Positions 35,337 to 48,402 of a DNA stretch of 64,000 bases are shown one piece after another. Under the pieces are notes generated by a model. That model did no database searches and was not told the DNA's origin. It saw nothing but the letters and a program-made list of their open reading frames with translations. The translations under genes were made by a program, and so were the position numbers. This DNA is from Copromyces sp. CBS 386.78 (taxonomy: Eukaryota > Ascomycota > Sordariomycetes > Sordariales > Sordariaceae), in assembly GCA_030685235.1 (NCBI GenBank), contig MU839222.1:1-64000 (forward strand), given 5' to 3'. Numbering within the stretch: the first letter of the stretch is position 1; the number at the start of each line of letters is the position of its first letter.

Positions 35337-38300
35337 CTAAACAAGCACCCACTCGCTTCCTCTCTTGAGAAACTTATCCAGCATCAGCGTGAGGTCCGAC
35401 AAGACGAACCGACAGATGTAAAGCGCAAAGAATTCCGCCGCATGCCTAGTGCTGAGCTCGAGTCCCACCTGCGTCTTGTCGGCGTGCCGAAGGCCTGGGT
35501 CTTCGACTTGGCGAGCGATTTGGTCTGGTTTTTTTTTTAAATCTCACTGTTAGCAACATGACGAGTGGCTAGGGATGAGAATAAAAACAAGGGACAGGAA
35601 GAACATACCAACCAACTGAGCCGCATCAAACAATCTCGCCAACGAGCTCATATAATTCGCATTAGGCCCCTGAAACAGCACGTTCCCCACCTCTCTCTTC
35701 ATCGGTCGGTTCGTCGGGTGCGTCGTCATCGGCAGACTCGGGCAGATGATATCTTTCCCTGTTCCCTCGATCGGCGTCGGCGCTACACTACCACTCATTC
35801 CACCAGCACTACTGCCCTTACCCTGACTGACCAGGTTCGCTGAGCTGTTCTTGCTCCGCAGTCTCCTCCAGGAGAAGGCGCTTGTCTTGGCGCTCACGCT
35901 GGCTGACCGTGGCATAGACCCATCCTCCGCATGTACTGGGTCCTTGAACGAGGTAGCTTGGGGACCGACTTCACTGGCGCCAAGCTTCTTGACGAGAAAC
36001 TTCTCAACGGACTCGATCACCGTTTCGAGAGCTTGCATCTCTTCGAGCACGGCGTCCGCGTCGCAGGTATCAACTCTAGCGAGCTTCTGTAGCGCGGCAG
36101 TCATCAAATCACACTGCGAGATCTTCTCTTCGATGTACTTGAGCTTTACACCCTTTACTCTCCATACGTCCCGTGGGACAAATAGCTTGTTGCTGATGTA
36201 GCCTCCACGTGGGTGACAGAGGGTCTGGTACAGACAGCGCATGAGCCAAAACGGCCTAAGTAAGACATCGCTCGGGCAAGGCTCGAGCGGTGCGGGCGCA
36301 TCGGCGAGCATTGCGTTCGGTAATCCAGGGTCGTTGGCCGAGTGGAACTCTGCATCAAACAGATACATGCCCGCTGTTCCAACAGCTGTATCTGACCTTT
36401 CTCGGAACATTCCAGCCATCGGTGTCGGCACGGATGGAATCGTTGGCAGGCGGGTTATTGACCCACTTATGCCGAACTGGTTGCTCACTGGGGTCCCAGG
36501 AGACATATCCGAGGCATCGTCAATATGCGACACGGAAAGGTTGCGATGGGATTTCGCACTCCGTAAGCTTGATGAAGAGAAGTTCTTCCTTAGACCCGGC
36601 CGACCAATAGAGGGAGATCCTGATCGAGACGGATGGTCGTCCTGCAAGTGACTCGTCGGCAGAGGAGGGGCCCCCCCTTCTCCAGGGGATGGGGAGACAA
36701 CTCGCCGAGCGGCAAGTGGATTAGCGGTGCGGTGGGGACCAGCAGACAAGGCTTGCCTTTGTTGCACAATGTAATTGTTCGATCGTGCTGGCTGCGATGG
36801 GAATGCTGGTCCGGCCGTGGTTGGTCCCGGCTGAGAAAGCTTTGTAGTCTCGATCTTCAGCTGCTTCATATTCTGACCAGACAAACGCCGCTGTCTCACG
36901 CTCTGATTCGAAGCACCTGATCCCGAAGTTCCGGGTGGTCGATCAGGTAGCTGAGGCAAGGCACCCGCTGGCGGAGGCGGTAATGGGGGCAACGGCCCCT
37001 TGGGTTCCGGACGACTCGGGCTCTCGCTCACCGAAGTAAGCATCGTCGTCGAAGTATTCTGGTTGGACCCTGTAGAGCTGTGCCAAGTGCGATTCGTTAC
37101 CCCACTGGAATCAGATTCTCGAGGAACTGACTGCTTCTTTCCATGCCCAAACGCAAAGTCCTCGATCTGGTACCCATTCGTCATCTCCTCCAAGAACCGT
37201 TCCTCCTCTTCCGAGTCAATGCCCTCGTCGTAGAAGTCGTCGTGTCCTGTCCAGCCTCTCTTTCGGTACTCCTCGTCCTCCAACTGTTGTTGTAGTCGTA
37301 GTTTCCGTTCCCTTTCGTTTGCCAACTCAAGCGCATCCCTTTCCTCATCCCGTGGCCGATCTCTCCGATTGTATGAGCTTCCCATAACAGCGTCGGAATC
37401 ATCTCTGTAGTACTGAGGCTCCGGTTCAAATCCTTCGTCGTACGCAGCTTCTATGGCATCGTCCAACGCAGCATCAAACTCGGCTTCCGTATCCCCGCTG
37501 GGAGCCCGAATATGTTTCCTTCGTATTCCTGTCGATGAAGACCGCGAGTGTACCGAAGACGCGCTAGATCCACCGGATTCCTCGATAGGGTCAAGCCATG
37601 ATATCGACTCGTGACTGGGATCCCTCTGATGCCCATTATTTGTGTTGTAACTCCTCGGAGCCGCCTGAGCGCCAGACATCGAATAGTCAGATCGGAATAC
37701 TTGCTGGCGCGGGACATCCTTTTCGGGCGCCGGTGGAGGTGGTGGCGGCTGAGCGGGTGATAAAGGTCTGCGAGGTGACAGCGGCGGCGGCATATAAGCA
37801 TTGTCCATCGGTGGCCGAAGGTTCGAGGGCTGTCGCGCCTTAGAAAATGAAGACTGTAGCGAGTATTGCTCGCTAAGGTAAGAAGTAGTGCCATTGGAAC
37901 CCCCTGGTGTCTGGAGAGTTAATGTTGGTGGTGCTGGCGATCTACCAGGGGGTGGTTGTCGCCTAAACTGAGTCTGGACAGACAGGTTAGGCTCCCGAGT
38001 ACGGCTACGTTCCCGAGTATAAGTCGAGAGCATGGGCTCGTCATCAGACACTTCTGCATGGTAAGCCTGAGCACGCAGGTATGCCTCTTCATCATAGCTT
38101 CCGGGCTCCTGTGGAAGTGCCCTCTCATCCAGAATGTTACCGATGATGTCGTTAAGTTCGTCAATTCTCCCCACGTAAGTGTGATGCTGTTCACATGGTT
38201 AGTATCAGTGGGTCATAGCTCAAGGCAAGGTTCAAAAGCAGTAGAGCATGCGAGTCACCTACAATAGCTTCTAGCTTCCTGCGATCCTCCTCTGTCGATG

Positions 38301-39603
38301 TTCGCTGCAATACATCCTGTAATAGGTGACAAGCTTCCGTGTAGGCCAGCCTAGCCTCCTCAAAGGCTTGCGCATTGTCGAGCTGTACTGCGGCGTTTGC
38401 CTTTGTCAGTGCTTCAGAAAGCATTGCCTTTTGCGACCGATGAGGCTTGTCGGAACGGTTGCGATCGCGATTTCGGTTTCGGTTTGACGTAGTCGAGTCG
38501 GTACTTGGCCTTGCGCCATGCGACCTCCCTCGCGATTGGCCTCGGGGGTCGCCGTTTTGGGTGTATGGCGGCATCATATGGTCCGGCGCGAGTTCTGCAG
38601 GAGGTAGCAACCCCTCTGCTTGGTGTGACCGTGGCAACGATCCTGGTGTGACTTCCGGTATCTGCGGAGCACCATCCCAAAACGCGGTGTTGTCGTCAGG
38701 AGGCGGCCGAAGATAATACCGCCTGGGTGGTACCGGTGATTGCCTTCCAATTTCACTCGCCTGGTGTCGAAATTCCTCTTCCAATGACGGTCCGGCCGAA
38801 ATCCGCGGCAGGCTAGGTAACGGCGGGACCGGATGAAGCAGGGGCGAATCACTGCGGCCCCGGAGGTGGCTAACGGAGCGCGGAGAAATTTCTGATGTCG
38901 AGGGTCGGCGTTTGTGTGACTTTTGACCAGGTAAATCTTCCCTCACTTTTCCACTATCCTTCCCAATGCGCCAACTGGAACCTCCACCGTTTGAGCCTTT
39001 GCTTGACGCGGACGAGGCAGACCAGCGATTGAGATTCCTAAGGCGCTCGCCTATGCTGCTCGAGCTACCAGATCGCGAATGACGTCGGTTATGCGACGGT
39101 GGTTGTAGGTCTTTGTTCGAGTCAGGAGATAAAGCGCCGTGAAGTTGCGGCTCATTGAACGATTCTATAACGTCTGTGGACGGTCGCGAGTCGGTCGAGA
39201 CCTTGGAGGGCAGCTGGGACACCGACGACGGTGGAAGAAGGTCGGACGGAAAGGGGCTGAAGGTGGAATGATTATGTTTGGCGGCGCTAGGCACAGTAAC
39301 AGTACCAAAGCGCTCGGAGTGTTGTTCTGGTGGCGGATGTCGGTCGGGTTTCTCCCCCTGGGGATAGGGGTTCCGTAAACCGGGGCTGATAAAGTCCCGG
39401 TCCGGCAGCCGTGTTCGCGGCGACGGCGACGTGTACGAGGAAGAGCCAGCAAAAGTGGTGACGGTCGCGGGCGGCGTCCGGGCAGAGGAGATGTCGGGGG
39501 CTGGCGCAGACCCAGGGTTGTTGGACTTGGTCGGGGTCTTGGACGAGGTCGAGGTCGAGGGTGCGGGTGGAGGTGCTGCTATGGTGAAATGGGGCAAGGG
39601 CAT
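35337..39603 (-). CDS. Large MIT-domain protein, three exons
   Basis: MIT domains bind ESCRT-III tails or microtubules in endosomal sorting. Exons are 38,263-39,603, 35,609-38,186 and 35,337-35,524. Introns are 76 nt (CTAAC branch) and 84 nt. The total is 1,368 residues. The N-terminal ~390 residues are Pro/Ser-rich and probably disordered. The MIT helix bundle is at about 392-470 (SEALTKANAAVQLDNAQAFE, RLAYTEACHLLQDVL, and KLEAI joined across the intron to HHTYVGRIDELND). A long disordered middle follows, then an ordered C-terminal domain with PCPSDVLLRPFWLMRCLYQT, GGYISNKLFVPRDVW and a long helix. The third exon (DQIARQVEDPGLRHADKTQV to the stop) is supported by the frame and the AAACCAG acceptor; an alternative acceptor shifts frame. 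The domain pairing is fungal; the exact role is not known to me. Confidence 0.85.
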
Positions 39604-42352
39604 CGCTAAGGGTCGAAAGGGGAAGCCAAGTCGGCCACTCCCCTACCCTGGAAAATATGGAGGTGCTCCTCTGTACTTGCTGCTGCGACCATTAGCCTGG
39701 GACTATACTACCGTGTGTCAAATTTGGCTTCTCGTCGGCGCCAAGGTAGCCGGCCGTACACTGGGAGGACGGCGAGAGTGGGCGAGCACACTCCTTGGCT
39801 GCCTTGGGGACCAGCTGTGGTAAAACCCGGGGGGGCCAGATGGAAACAACAGGGGGACAGCAAGGGGAGGCAGACTGCATGGCGTGGTGGGATTGGGCAA
39901 CAACGGGAGATGCAAGCCAGATTGGGGGTTACGCAGCAACAGAATGGTACCTGGTCGTTATTCGCACTGCCTGGTGAGGTTGCTTCAGTTGGAGTTCCCC
40001 AGAACGTAAGAGATCAGGTGTGGATAGTCCTTTCTCTCAACACTCCTCCCACTCCGGCTTGGCCCCTTCCACGTTCGAGCAGGCAGGGCTTTCCCTTCCA
40101 CTATTGTGTGTTTTTAATGATTTCCCTTTCGATGGGGAGTCCCCGGGTGCTGTTCCGTGCTCTTGTTGGTTGCCCGTCCGGTGGAGGGCTCTCTAGGCTC
40201 CAGACAATCGGAGCGGTTTTGCTTTTGGGGAAGCGATTGAATTTTCTTGGTGTAGCGTATGTTTAGCACCTCTTTTTTTGATGGTCGTGTTGGCCAATGG
40301 AATGGCTCACGGGTTCGAATGATGTTTGGATTAGGTACGGATTGGCGTTGTGCCCCTGTTTCTGCCGGTACTAGCTCTTGTCTTCGGGTTTGTGGACGCC
40401 GCCGTGTAATTGCGCGTCACTAGGAGGCAAGCAAGTGGTGCTGTGTGGTCGACGATGGGGGCGGACAGCAAGGGGATGGGATCCTGATCTCGAGACGGGA
40501 TTCGTGCAAGGTTGTGTCAAACGTGTGCGGTCTGCTGGATGCTGAATGGTGTGCAGGGTGAGGCTGTTACACTGAACTGGGAGGCGGTTGTCATAACGGC
40601 GGGCTTTGAGTGGTCAATGGTGGTTTGATTAGCTGGAAAGAGCAGCGTGTTGTGTGCCGAAGCTGTCGCGTTACATGTGAGATGTCTGGTGGGTGGATGG
40701 ATTGGGATAGCAGAGAAAAGGATAAGACAAATGTGGGCGAAGTGAGAGACGGAATCGAATGTCCTCGGATGCGAATTTGGTGAGAGCGGCGTCCCGGTCT
40801 GCAGTGTCCAGTCTTTTGGTGACGCTTCCTGAACAGTTGGAGACTGCCCGAGAGCGAAGACCACGGAGGAGAAGTGCTCCGACCCCCGGGGGTTGACTGG
40901 TGTTGACGGACTGATACCTAGTGGATGGAAGACCCAAAAGTCAAGAAATGAGAACAACAATTGAAGCCTCCATACAAACGCCCTATTCTGTCCAACATGC
41001 TATCATGTAGTCATTCTTTTTGCGCTTTTCTTGATCTCTTCCCTGTCTCGTCTTGTCGCATTAGATATCGCCCGGCAGTCGCTGTCCAAAATGGAAGTCA
41101 CTGGCTCGACTGGCAATCGGACATCGAAATTGGTGGAGTGGAGTGGGGAGATGAAAGCCATCATCGACCGGAGATCCACACTGGTCCCCGCCAAGCGAGC
41201 CCAAACACGTGTTGAAGGACAGACAACATCAAGTGCCGCCGTAGGTAGGGAACCGCAGGCGCAGTTCCTGTTCGAGACTATTTGCAGATTCTGATTGGTT
41301 GCAATTCAAGAACAGCACTCATTGAGTCTGCGGAGTTGTCCTGGCCGGGACGGGACCTGGGGCGCTGGGGGAAATTCAACGTTCGCACGAGGCAGGATAT
41401 CCTGATGGAACCGGGGTACCTCGAAAACATCAACTAACAATTTAGTGTGTGCCTGAAACACGTTTGCTGATAAGGACTTTCAAAGATGCACTTAGACACT
41501 AATAGCATGCGAAAAGGGGGATCACAATCAATCGTTGGTGGAGACCCCTTCTCCCAATTCTTTTTCCATAATGCCCACGTGCGTGAGCTTGCCCCAAATC
41601 CCAAAGGTTCGCTCGCTCGCCCTTGAGATGACTTGCACTTGCCACTCGGCTTTTGGCCCTCATTCAGCCTTTCTTGAACCTGGACATAACGAGCTTGCCC
41701 TGTTTCCTTTCAGTTCAAAATCGACGTCCCTCTGTTCAATTAGACTAGGATGTTAATGCGACCGCCATCAAGTCAAGCATAGCTCCTATGATATCAGACG
41801 CCGTCGTCCCCCCTTGCCAATGTCGCTACATACATATAGGTAACGCCGGTTTGATAATGGGCGTCACTCAGCCGTCTTTCCTTCTTCGCAGCTTTACTAC
41901 GTCCAAAACGCGTAGTGTTTCATGCTTACTTGATCCTGGTCGGCTGTTGCGGTAGCATTGATGACCGTGTGGTTTTATTGTTGGTGGCAACCGCGCTCTT
42001 CCCGTTGTCATGGATAACCACAGAAGAAAGGAGCGGAATATAGTCCCAGAATTATTGTTTGTTTGTGATTCCAATGTTCCCATGACCCCATACCGAAACC
42101 CATTTTTTTCCCGCGGTATAAGGTATATGATATCAAGTGCCAAGTCCTTTCATAGAGGACAAAAAGCACGCTCGCTTGCTTTAACGGTGTTTCCCGACCC
42201 TGCCTGGTGGTATCTGGTATCTGACTTCAACGAGTGTCCAAAAAGTGTGTTTCAAAAAGCCGCCCATCCATGCTGTGTTGCCCCTCTATATCCTCATCCC
42301 ATCCATCATCAACTCTCCGACTGTACTGTGTAGCCTTGCGTCATATCTGTTG
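39604..42352. other. Long intergenic region upstream of the MIT gene
   Basis: 2.7 kb without a recognised gene. The longest frame (39,715-40,266, plus) lacks an ATG and any motif. It probably holds a long promoter and 5' leader of the MIT gene and the 3' flank of the methyltransferase gene. I cannot exclude a small multi-exon gene. Confidence 0.45.
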
Positions 42353-44947
42353 TTACGTAGCCGCTGACCGTGATGGCCGGACTGATCGTGCGTAACTTGT
42401 GGGTATCGGTGGTTTCTGTCCGTAGACAAAGTATCTGGAGATGATCATGTCAGTGTCGGCTGCTTGGCCTAGAATCCTCGGTCTGTTGGTGAAGTGAAAT
42501 GGTTCAAGAACAAGGAAAAGAGAACTTACGTCAAGAAGTAAAAATGTACCCCCAGATTTCGAATATCCTTCCTCACATCCACCAAAAATACCTCCACCTC
42601 TTCTGGCGACATCCCCAGCCCCTTTGTGAAAATAGTCATGCTCACAGCATGCACGCCCTCAAGGAAGTTTGTCATCTGCCACACACCCATGACCTTCTGG
42701 TCCTTCCCCTTGGGCCACGGATTCCCCGGTATCACCAATTTCTCTTCAACCACGTTGATGAACCCGGCTTCTTCCATCCACTGCTTGTACCTTCTCGGTG
42801 CTAGCATGTCTCGCCCCAGCCGTTGACCACCCTCAACGTACATCCGCGTCCAGCGCTCGAGGGCGGTGCCAGCTATACTGCCGTCCACCGATTGTATGTG
42901 GGGGTAGTAATCCTGCCACTCCATCCAGCCGCCGGGGTTCAGTTGCTCAAAGGCTGACATCATAACTTCTTTGTGGGATTTGAAGGCGTGGAACATTAAC
43001 CGGAGGTGGACGTAGTCGAATTGTTGCGAGAAAATCCACTCGTCCTCGGCGTCGTCTACTTCGAAATGGCAGTTGGGAGGTACACTGATTGGTGATAGGA
43101 TGTTAGCCTGTTTACGGCGATCCGAGGCTCAAGACTATGCTCATGTTTGGAGAAATGCTAAGTGGGTGGCTACTTACTACTCTGGCTGTATCGGACTTAG
43201 ATCAGTCCCTACTACATGAGCCGCTGGATATTGTATGGCTAAAGACACCAGCTGTTAGTCAACCATCGCAAAATGTTTGAAGCCGCCTTGTTTTCTGCTC
43301 ACCAAACTCGATTGCCCATATACCAGTCCCTATTGATGGTTAGTGGAATCCCGTCTAAGCTGGGCCCGAACAACCTTACCTGTGCCAATATCGAGGACTG
43401 ACTGCGGGCTTGTGATTGGCGCTAACCCAAACTTTCCTTTAAGAAGGCGCATAAACACGGCATGTTGTAGATCTGACAACGGGGTATGTAAGCGTCCTGA
43501 AACCATGTATTCGACGTCGGTGATATCCCCCGTGGAAACTTACCTAATCGGTCCTGCTCAATCTTTTTCACGCAAAATCCCACGGTCAGCTCCCCAAACG
43601 TACCCCTCAGGAGAAAAGGCCAGAGGTAACACTAACTTTGTCATTGGGCATCCAGTACTCTGCCGGTCCAAGGTCAGTTCCCGTCCACGTGAAAGGTTGC
43701 ACCCGAGACACTTACTGCCCTGCTTGTACCTGTGGAACGTCCTCCCATGTTCTTGGACGTAGTCGTAAATGCTGGATCGTAACGAGGATGTCGACAGTCT
43801 GTAAGAGCGGGGCGCACAAAGAAGGCAAAACTGTCAGATAGCCGTTCGCGTCCCGCCAGCAGTGAAACCTTTGGGGGAGGGGAAGGATATGTGGGAGAGC
43901 GCTGCAAGGAAAAATCTCTTTTCACTTACGCCCCTGTTATATCGCCCATGGCCGAGTCCGCGTCGGAGTCCACCTGATTCTCGGGAGTATATGTTCAGCA
44001 CTCGTCCCTGTTCTGTCCTGCGTCCGTTGAGCCGCTTCCCATCTAGGTCTGCTACCAGCACTTGCTAACTCCTTCGTCGCCATGGTTTTTTTTCGTGGGG
44101 GATCCAGGAAAATTACCCTTTCTTCACTTACACTCAGCCCAGCTGAAAACTGGTCGCTGTTGTTGATGTGGTCGCCCGACAACATGGCCTCCCTCTCCGG
44201 ATCATTGTTCGCGACATGGCGGGCGTAAGCTGGATCATTTGACGTTACCTCCTCGACTTCTGTGGCTGCCGGCAAATATGACGAAGTAGACGCCGCTGAT
44301 TCGGAAACCGGCTTGGACGCGTACGACGATGACGGATGTGTTGATGAGGACGAAGCTGACGCGACTGATGTCGACGGTTGTGGTTGCTGTTTTGAGATGG
44401 CGGCTTCAATGGCTTCGTCGTCGCGGAAGGGTTCACAGTATTGATGGGTATGTCGGAAGTGGACGTCGCCGGGAACACTTGGCGCAGTTTGTGAGCGTGC
44501 CGGTTGCGGTAGTAATCGTGGTGGCAAGGGCGATGGAGAGGCTGGTGTTGGTAGTCGCGTCGATGTTCGCGTTGGTGATGCGCTTGCTACTGTTGGTAGT
44601 TGCGTCGGGTATGTCTGTGCTCGCTCCGGTACTGGGGCGTGGACCGGTGCCGGTTTGGGGGCCAAAGCTGGCAAGTTTGGCAATGACGACGAAGACGACG
44701 ACGGGAAGGGAAGCGGAGACGGCGATTGTAATGGCGATTGTAAAGTACTCGATCGTGAATGCTGTGATAGGGCTGGTTGTGGTGGTGGCGGCGATTGATA
44801 CGAAGGATATGACTGGCGATACTGCTCCTGGGTTGGATGGTTGAGCACTGGACTCGGTGGTTCTTGGTTGTGGTGATCGTCTTGATATGATCGCTTCCCC
44901 TTTCCCTTCCCTTTCCCCTTCCCCTCACCCCCCGGAGCTTCAGCCAT
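42353..44947 (-). CDS. LaeA-like SAM-dependent methyltransferase, ten exons
   Basis: The family includes LaeA, the nuclear regulator of secondary metabolism, but most members are uncharacterised. Exons on the minus strand are 44,132-44,947, 43,930-43,973, 43,716-43,798, 43,637-43,659, 43,544-43,562, 43,380-43,472, 43,303-43,329, 43,178-43,238, 42,530-43,084 and 42,353-42,434. The sum is 1,803 nt, 600 residues. Residues 1-272 are low-complexity, with a GKGKGKGKGKR run and then Pro/Ser/Gln. From 288: SSLRSSIYDYVQEHGRTFHR, YWMPNDKIEQDRLDLQH, SAM motif I DIGTGTGIWAIEFA from 356, GTDLSPIQPEYVPPNCHFEV, EDEWIFSQQFDYVHLRLM, LNPGGWMEWQDYY. The end is FYFLTYFVYGQKP. All junctions keep the family sequence continuous. 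Start chosen: the ATG at 44,947; the frame upstream has only TTG. The first intron acceptor (43,974 or six bases upstream) is the least certain. Confidence 0.88.
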
Positions 44948-47929
44948 TTTCACTTGTCCCCGCGGTCGCTGCTTTTCTCCCCCCCCCCCCCTTCTCGTTT
45001 GACGACGAACGACTGTCAACTTGGACTACGGAGTGTCGCGTCGCACCGTAACGCCCGTGTCTTTTCGGCGACGCCTCCTGTATGCCGTCGAGACGCGGGA
45101 CTCGGTGATGACAACTGGGACGGCGTTCGTGAATGGCGCAATTGCTGAACCTCGATAGGCTGTGTGGGTTCCTTGGGTCTCGGGCGATCTTTCTGTTTGC
45201 GGAGGTGTCCCATAGGCGTCGGCGTCGGCGTCGCGCGACCTACTCCCTGGCGAGGTAGGTAAGGTATGTTGTTCGGAAGCACAAACGACAAACTGCAAAC
45301 TGTCGCCTGTCCCTGTTGCTGACTGGATGCTGACTCCAGGATCAAGGTGTTGACAGTCGGTTCAACGGTCGGACATGGGAATTGGGGGACAAAAACGGGT
45401 TACGGGATGACACGGATGGGAAGCTTCTGCTCTGCCGGTCGAATTGGTGTTTGTCTGATGGATTGCTACTCGTTGCTCGTTTCTCGTTGGATTGCTACTG
45501 GAGAAGTTCCCCGCCGCTCCAACACGTGGCGCTGGATCCAATGTTGGCCCGTTTGTGCCCCGTTACCGTTCTGTGTGCGGTGCTCCGTGACCCGTCGCGC
45601 CCGGTGAGTGCTGCGGACTGCGGGTGAGGTTCGATCGGGTAGGGCGGCCGCTGTTGGATGTCTCGTTCTAGAGTCGCCCGCTGGACGGGAGAGTCTGGGC
45701 TTTCCACTTCCAGGGCAGAGCAGGCAGGTCGCACAAGGGGGACATGATGGGCGATTATGGGGCCAAGCAACGGGCACCAAGCATGCTCCGAGCGGTAAAG
45801 CTTCCAGTTGGTCGACGCTGGTTCACGGTCCCCGTTGTTCCCCGGCTCGAGCCAGTTAATCCCCGGCGCGTCAGCTGCTGTGGTAGGGGTGCCCTAGCAT
45901 CGTTAGCACCGGAACAGCGCACCCGTACACGTAACGGCCGGTGGGAAAGGTTACCTTTTTCATTCCAGAATGCCCCTTCAGCGAGATTGATCTTGTCACT
46001 CCGAGGCTCTTTTGTCGACAGATCGTGGGCATGAATCTCTTCCGGAAGCCAAGCCGGTGGCCGCTAGTGTAGCAGATTTCTGGGCTGTCGTGGAAGGTGG
46101 TGATGACAGGACAGTCGGCTGGCGGCCAAGGCTTGAACACAAAGAATGCCTGCCAGGTGACAGCAGGTGGGCCCTGTCCAATGCAATCGTTGCTTCTGCC
46201 GTGCGCATTATTTGATTTAGCTGCAACATCGCACTTCATCTCCCTGATTTCGGACTTCCATCTTCCTCAGTTTGGAGAATTGACCATCTCCAGAAATACC
46301 CAATGCGCCATCACGACTGTCGTCCATCGTCGACTCCGAATACACCTATCCACGGTTTTCAAATACTAGACCAGGCGACACTTGAAGGTGTTTTTGCCCG
46401 CTTTCTGTCGGTCTGTCATGCTTGCAGATAGCACAGTGAAATTATGCCGTGTCGCAACATCGAGGCAAACCCAGAGCACAGCGGTCGATCTCCTCATTAC
46501 CGTCACCACCACAACCCAAGGAGGCATGAAGAAAACAATGTCAAGAGGTCATCGCGGGGAATCAAAAATGAAACGACATCGTACTTGAGATGATGGGATA
46601 GTAGGACCGGCAGTCAACTCTCCGACAATGGACGACTTGGAAGCGAGCAGTGTTCGTAATGTCGCACCCAAAACCACCCAAGACCTGAAAGGGGAAAGCA
46701 GTGGAAGACCACTGCCCCGTGTCATGCGACTATCTCTCTCACACCCTCGGTCTGCCATTCCAATGCTCCTCCACCTTCCTCGCATTTCTGGCGCTCCGCT
46801 CGGCCATCGCCGCTCACCTATCTCGAAGCTTGTAAGTGTTGGAACGGTCTGTCACTCACGTGCCCGGCTGTCAAACCATTGCCAAGCCATACATACACCC
46901 CTCAATCCCTACGCCAGAATATTTTGAAGAACCCCTTTTCGTGTTCTGTTTTGTGCCCAAAAGCGAGAAGAAGTCCCGCTTGTTTTCAATTTCGCGATAA
47001 GGTTATCTGCTTTTTGTATCCCGTCTCGGTCGCGCTTTCGTTGTCTTGAGGAACTTCGTTCGATCAGTTCCGGTGCTTCGGACTCCACTCCGGCCCGGGC
47101 CTTGGACTCCCGGCGCAGCTCCATAAGCCGTGCGTCTGATCGGTTCCGTACCCGCCCCGGGGACAAGCCCCTACCTTGATGTTATCCGGACAACATCTCT
47201 CCGTTGAATTTCTGTTTCGCTGGGACCAATCGATATTGCCTTTGTGTTATTCTTGCAAGAGCTGCAAGCAACGCCCCAGCGAATTCGATTGAGCAGAATA
47301 AAGACAAGATGATTCCAAGATTCGGCCTGAGCTACTTAAGAGCTTGTCATCGCTTGTCCTCTCTACTCCATCCTTTTTTCTTCGGTTCGTTCTTTTCCCT
47401 TTTGACAGAAAACTCCTTTTGCGGGAGTGGAGGCGAGGCCTCAAAAAGACCAGGTTGTTTTCGGACATGTGATGCTGTATATTTGACGGCTAAACTCAAT
47501 CTTCTGAAAATACACGTGGAATACGGGTAGTCGGCGACTTCAAGTAATGTCGCCAGCCCCTTTTGTGGGAGATCCCAATACCTCTTCTGGATGACGGAGA
47601 GGAGAAACCGCATTTTCGGGCATCACTTCAAGTGTTAATGCATCTGGGGAAGGTAGTTGAGCCTCCGTCCGGTAGATGAGATTTCCTTGGCATCGATCGC
47701 TCTCAAATGCCCGAGGATTGGTGTCAGAAAACGTCGCAGTCGTCTATAGCGCTCCCTCCATTGGCGCGCATGGGATAAAGTGACGGAATGTCACGGGGCG
47801 ACGACTTCCTGAGTAGGGCAACTGACGGAGATCAAGCAGATGGAGATTGTCAGCCATATGGCAAAAATAAGGTGGCATTCGATTCAAGGTGCACCCTTTA
47901 ACCGAACCGTCAGTGCTCCTGGAAGCCTC

Positions 47930-47936
47930 GGCTAAA
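47930..47936 (+). promoter_or_regulatory. Possible XlnR/XYR1 site upstream of xylanase
   Basis: GGCTAAA, the recognised motif of the xylanase activator, lies 467 bases before the GH10 start within a palindrome (TCGGCTAAAAGCCGA). A related GGCTAA occurs at about 48,226-48,231. A CTGGGG site fitting the carbon repressor CreA consensus lies at about 47,966-47,972. All are short matches and may be chance. Confidence 0.35.
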
Positions 47937-48287
47937 AGCCGAAAAACGAGAGGCCACCTTTAGTCCTGGGGGAGGTATAGTTGACCGATTGGAGGCGGTT
48001 ATGTTTTGCGGGGCCCCGCAGTGGCATAGACTTCAAACGTATCACTTGACACGATCGAGCGTGTAATATGGTTGGAGGGCATCTCAGGCCTCGACGATCA
48101 GGTACGCGGGAGAGACGGAAAAGACGGCGACAGAAGAACAGATGCGACATGGTCAGGGAGCTTCTATCAGCCGGCCCAATGAGATCGAAGTCATCGCCAA
48201 GCTGGAAGTTATGGGATTTTTCCATGGTGCGGCTAACATGCAGCCGTTTGAGATATTGAAGCTCGGTTGGCGGCGACCCAAGTGCTG

Positions 48288-48296
48288 TATTTAAAG
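48288..48296 (+). promoter_or_regulatory. TATA-like box of GH10 gene
   Basis: TATTTAAAG lies 107 bases before the start codon, a usual distance in fungal genes with short leaders. Confidence 0.5.
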
Positions 48297-48402
48297 GTGT
48301 TGCCTCGCCGGTGCTGAAGTCAGAGGAGCTGAACGTTTGACGAAGCACCCTTCCCATCATCAAGCCTCATTCCCTTGGTTTACAGGTTCAGACCCCATCA
48401 CC

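Larger units (their letters stand above)
44948..48402. other. Long divergent intergenic region, methyltransferase to xylanase
   Basis: 3.45 kb between two divergent genes. Many overlapping frames are present, but no domain was recognised on either strand. The right part holds the xylanase promoter. The stretch 46,900-47,170 has a minus-strand frame rich in Arg/Glu without known motifs. Confidence 0.45.

Noticed and set aside
39715..40266. 183-codon plus-strand frame upstream of the MIT gene
   Set aside because: It starts with GTG, has no recognised domain and its composition resembles untranslated sequence.
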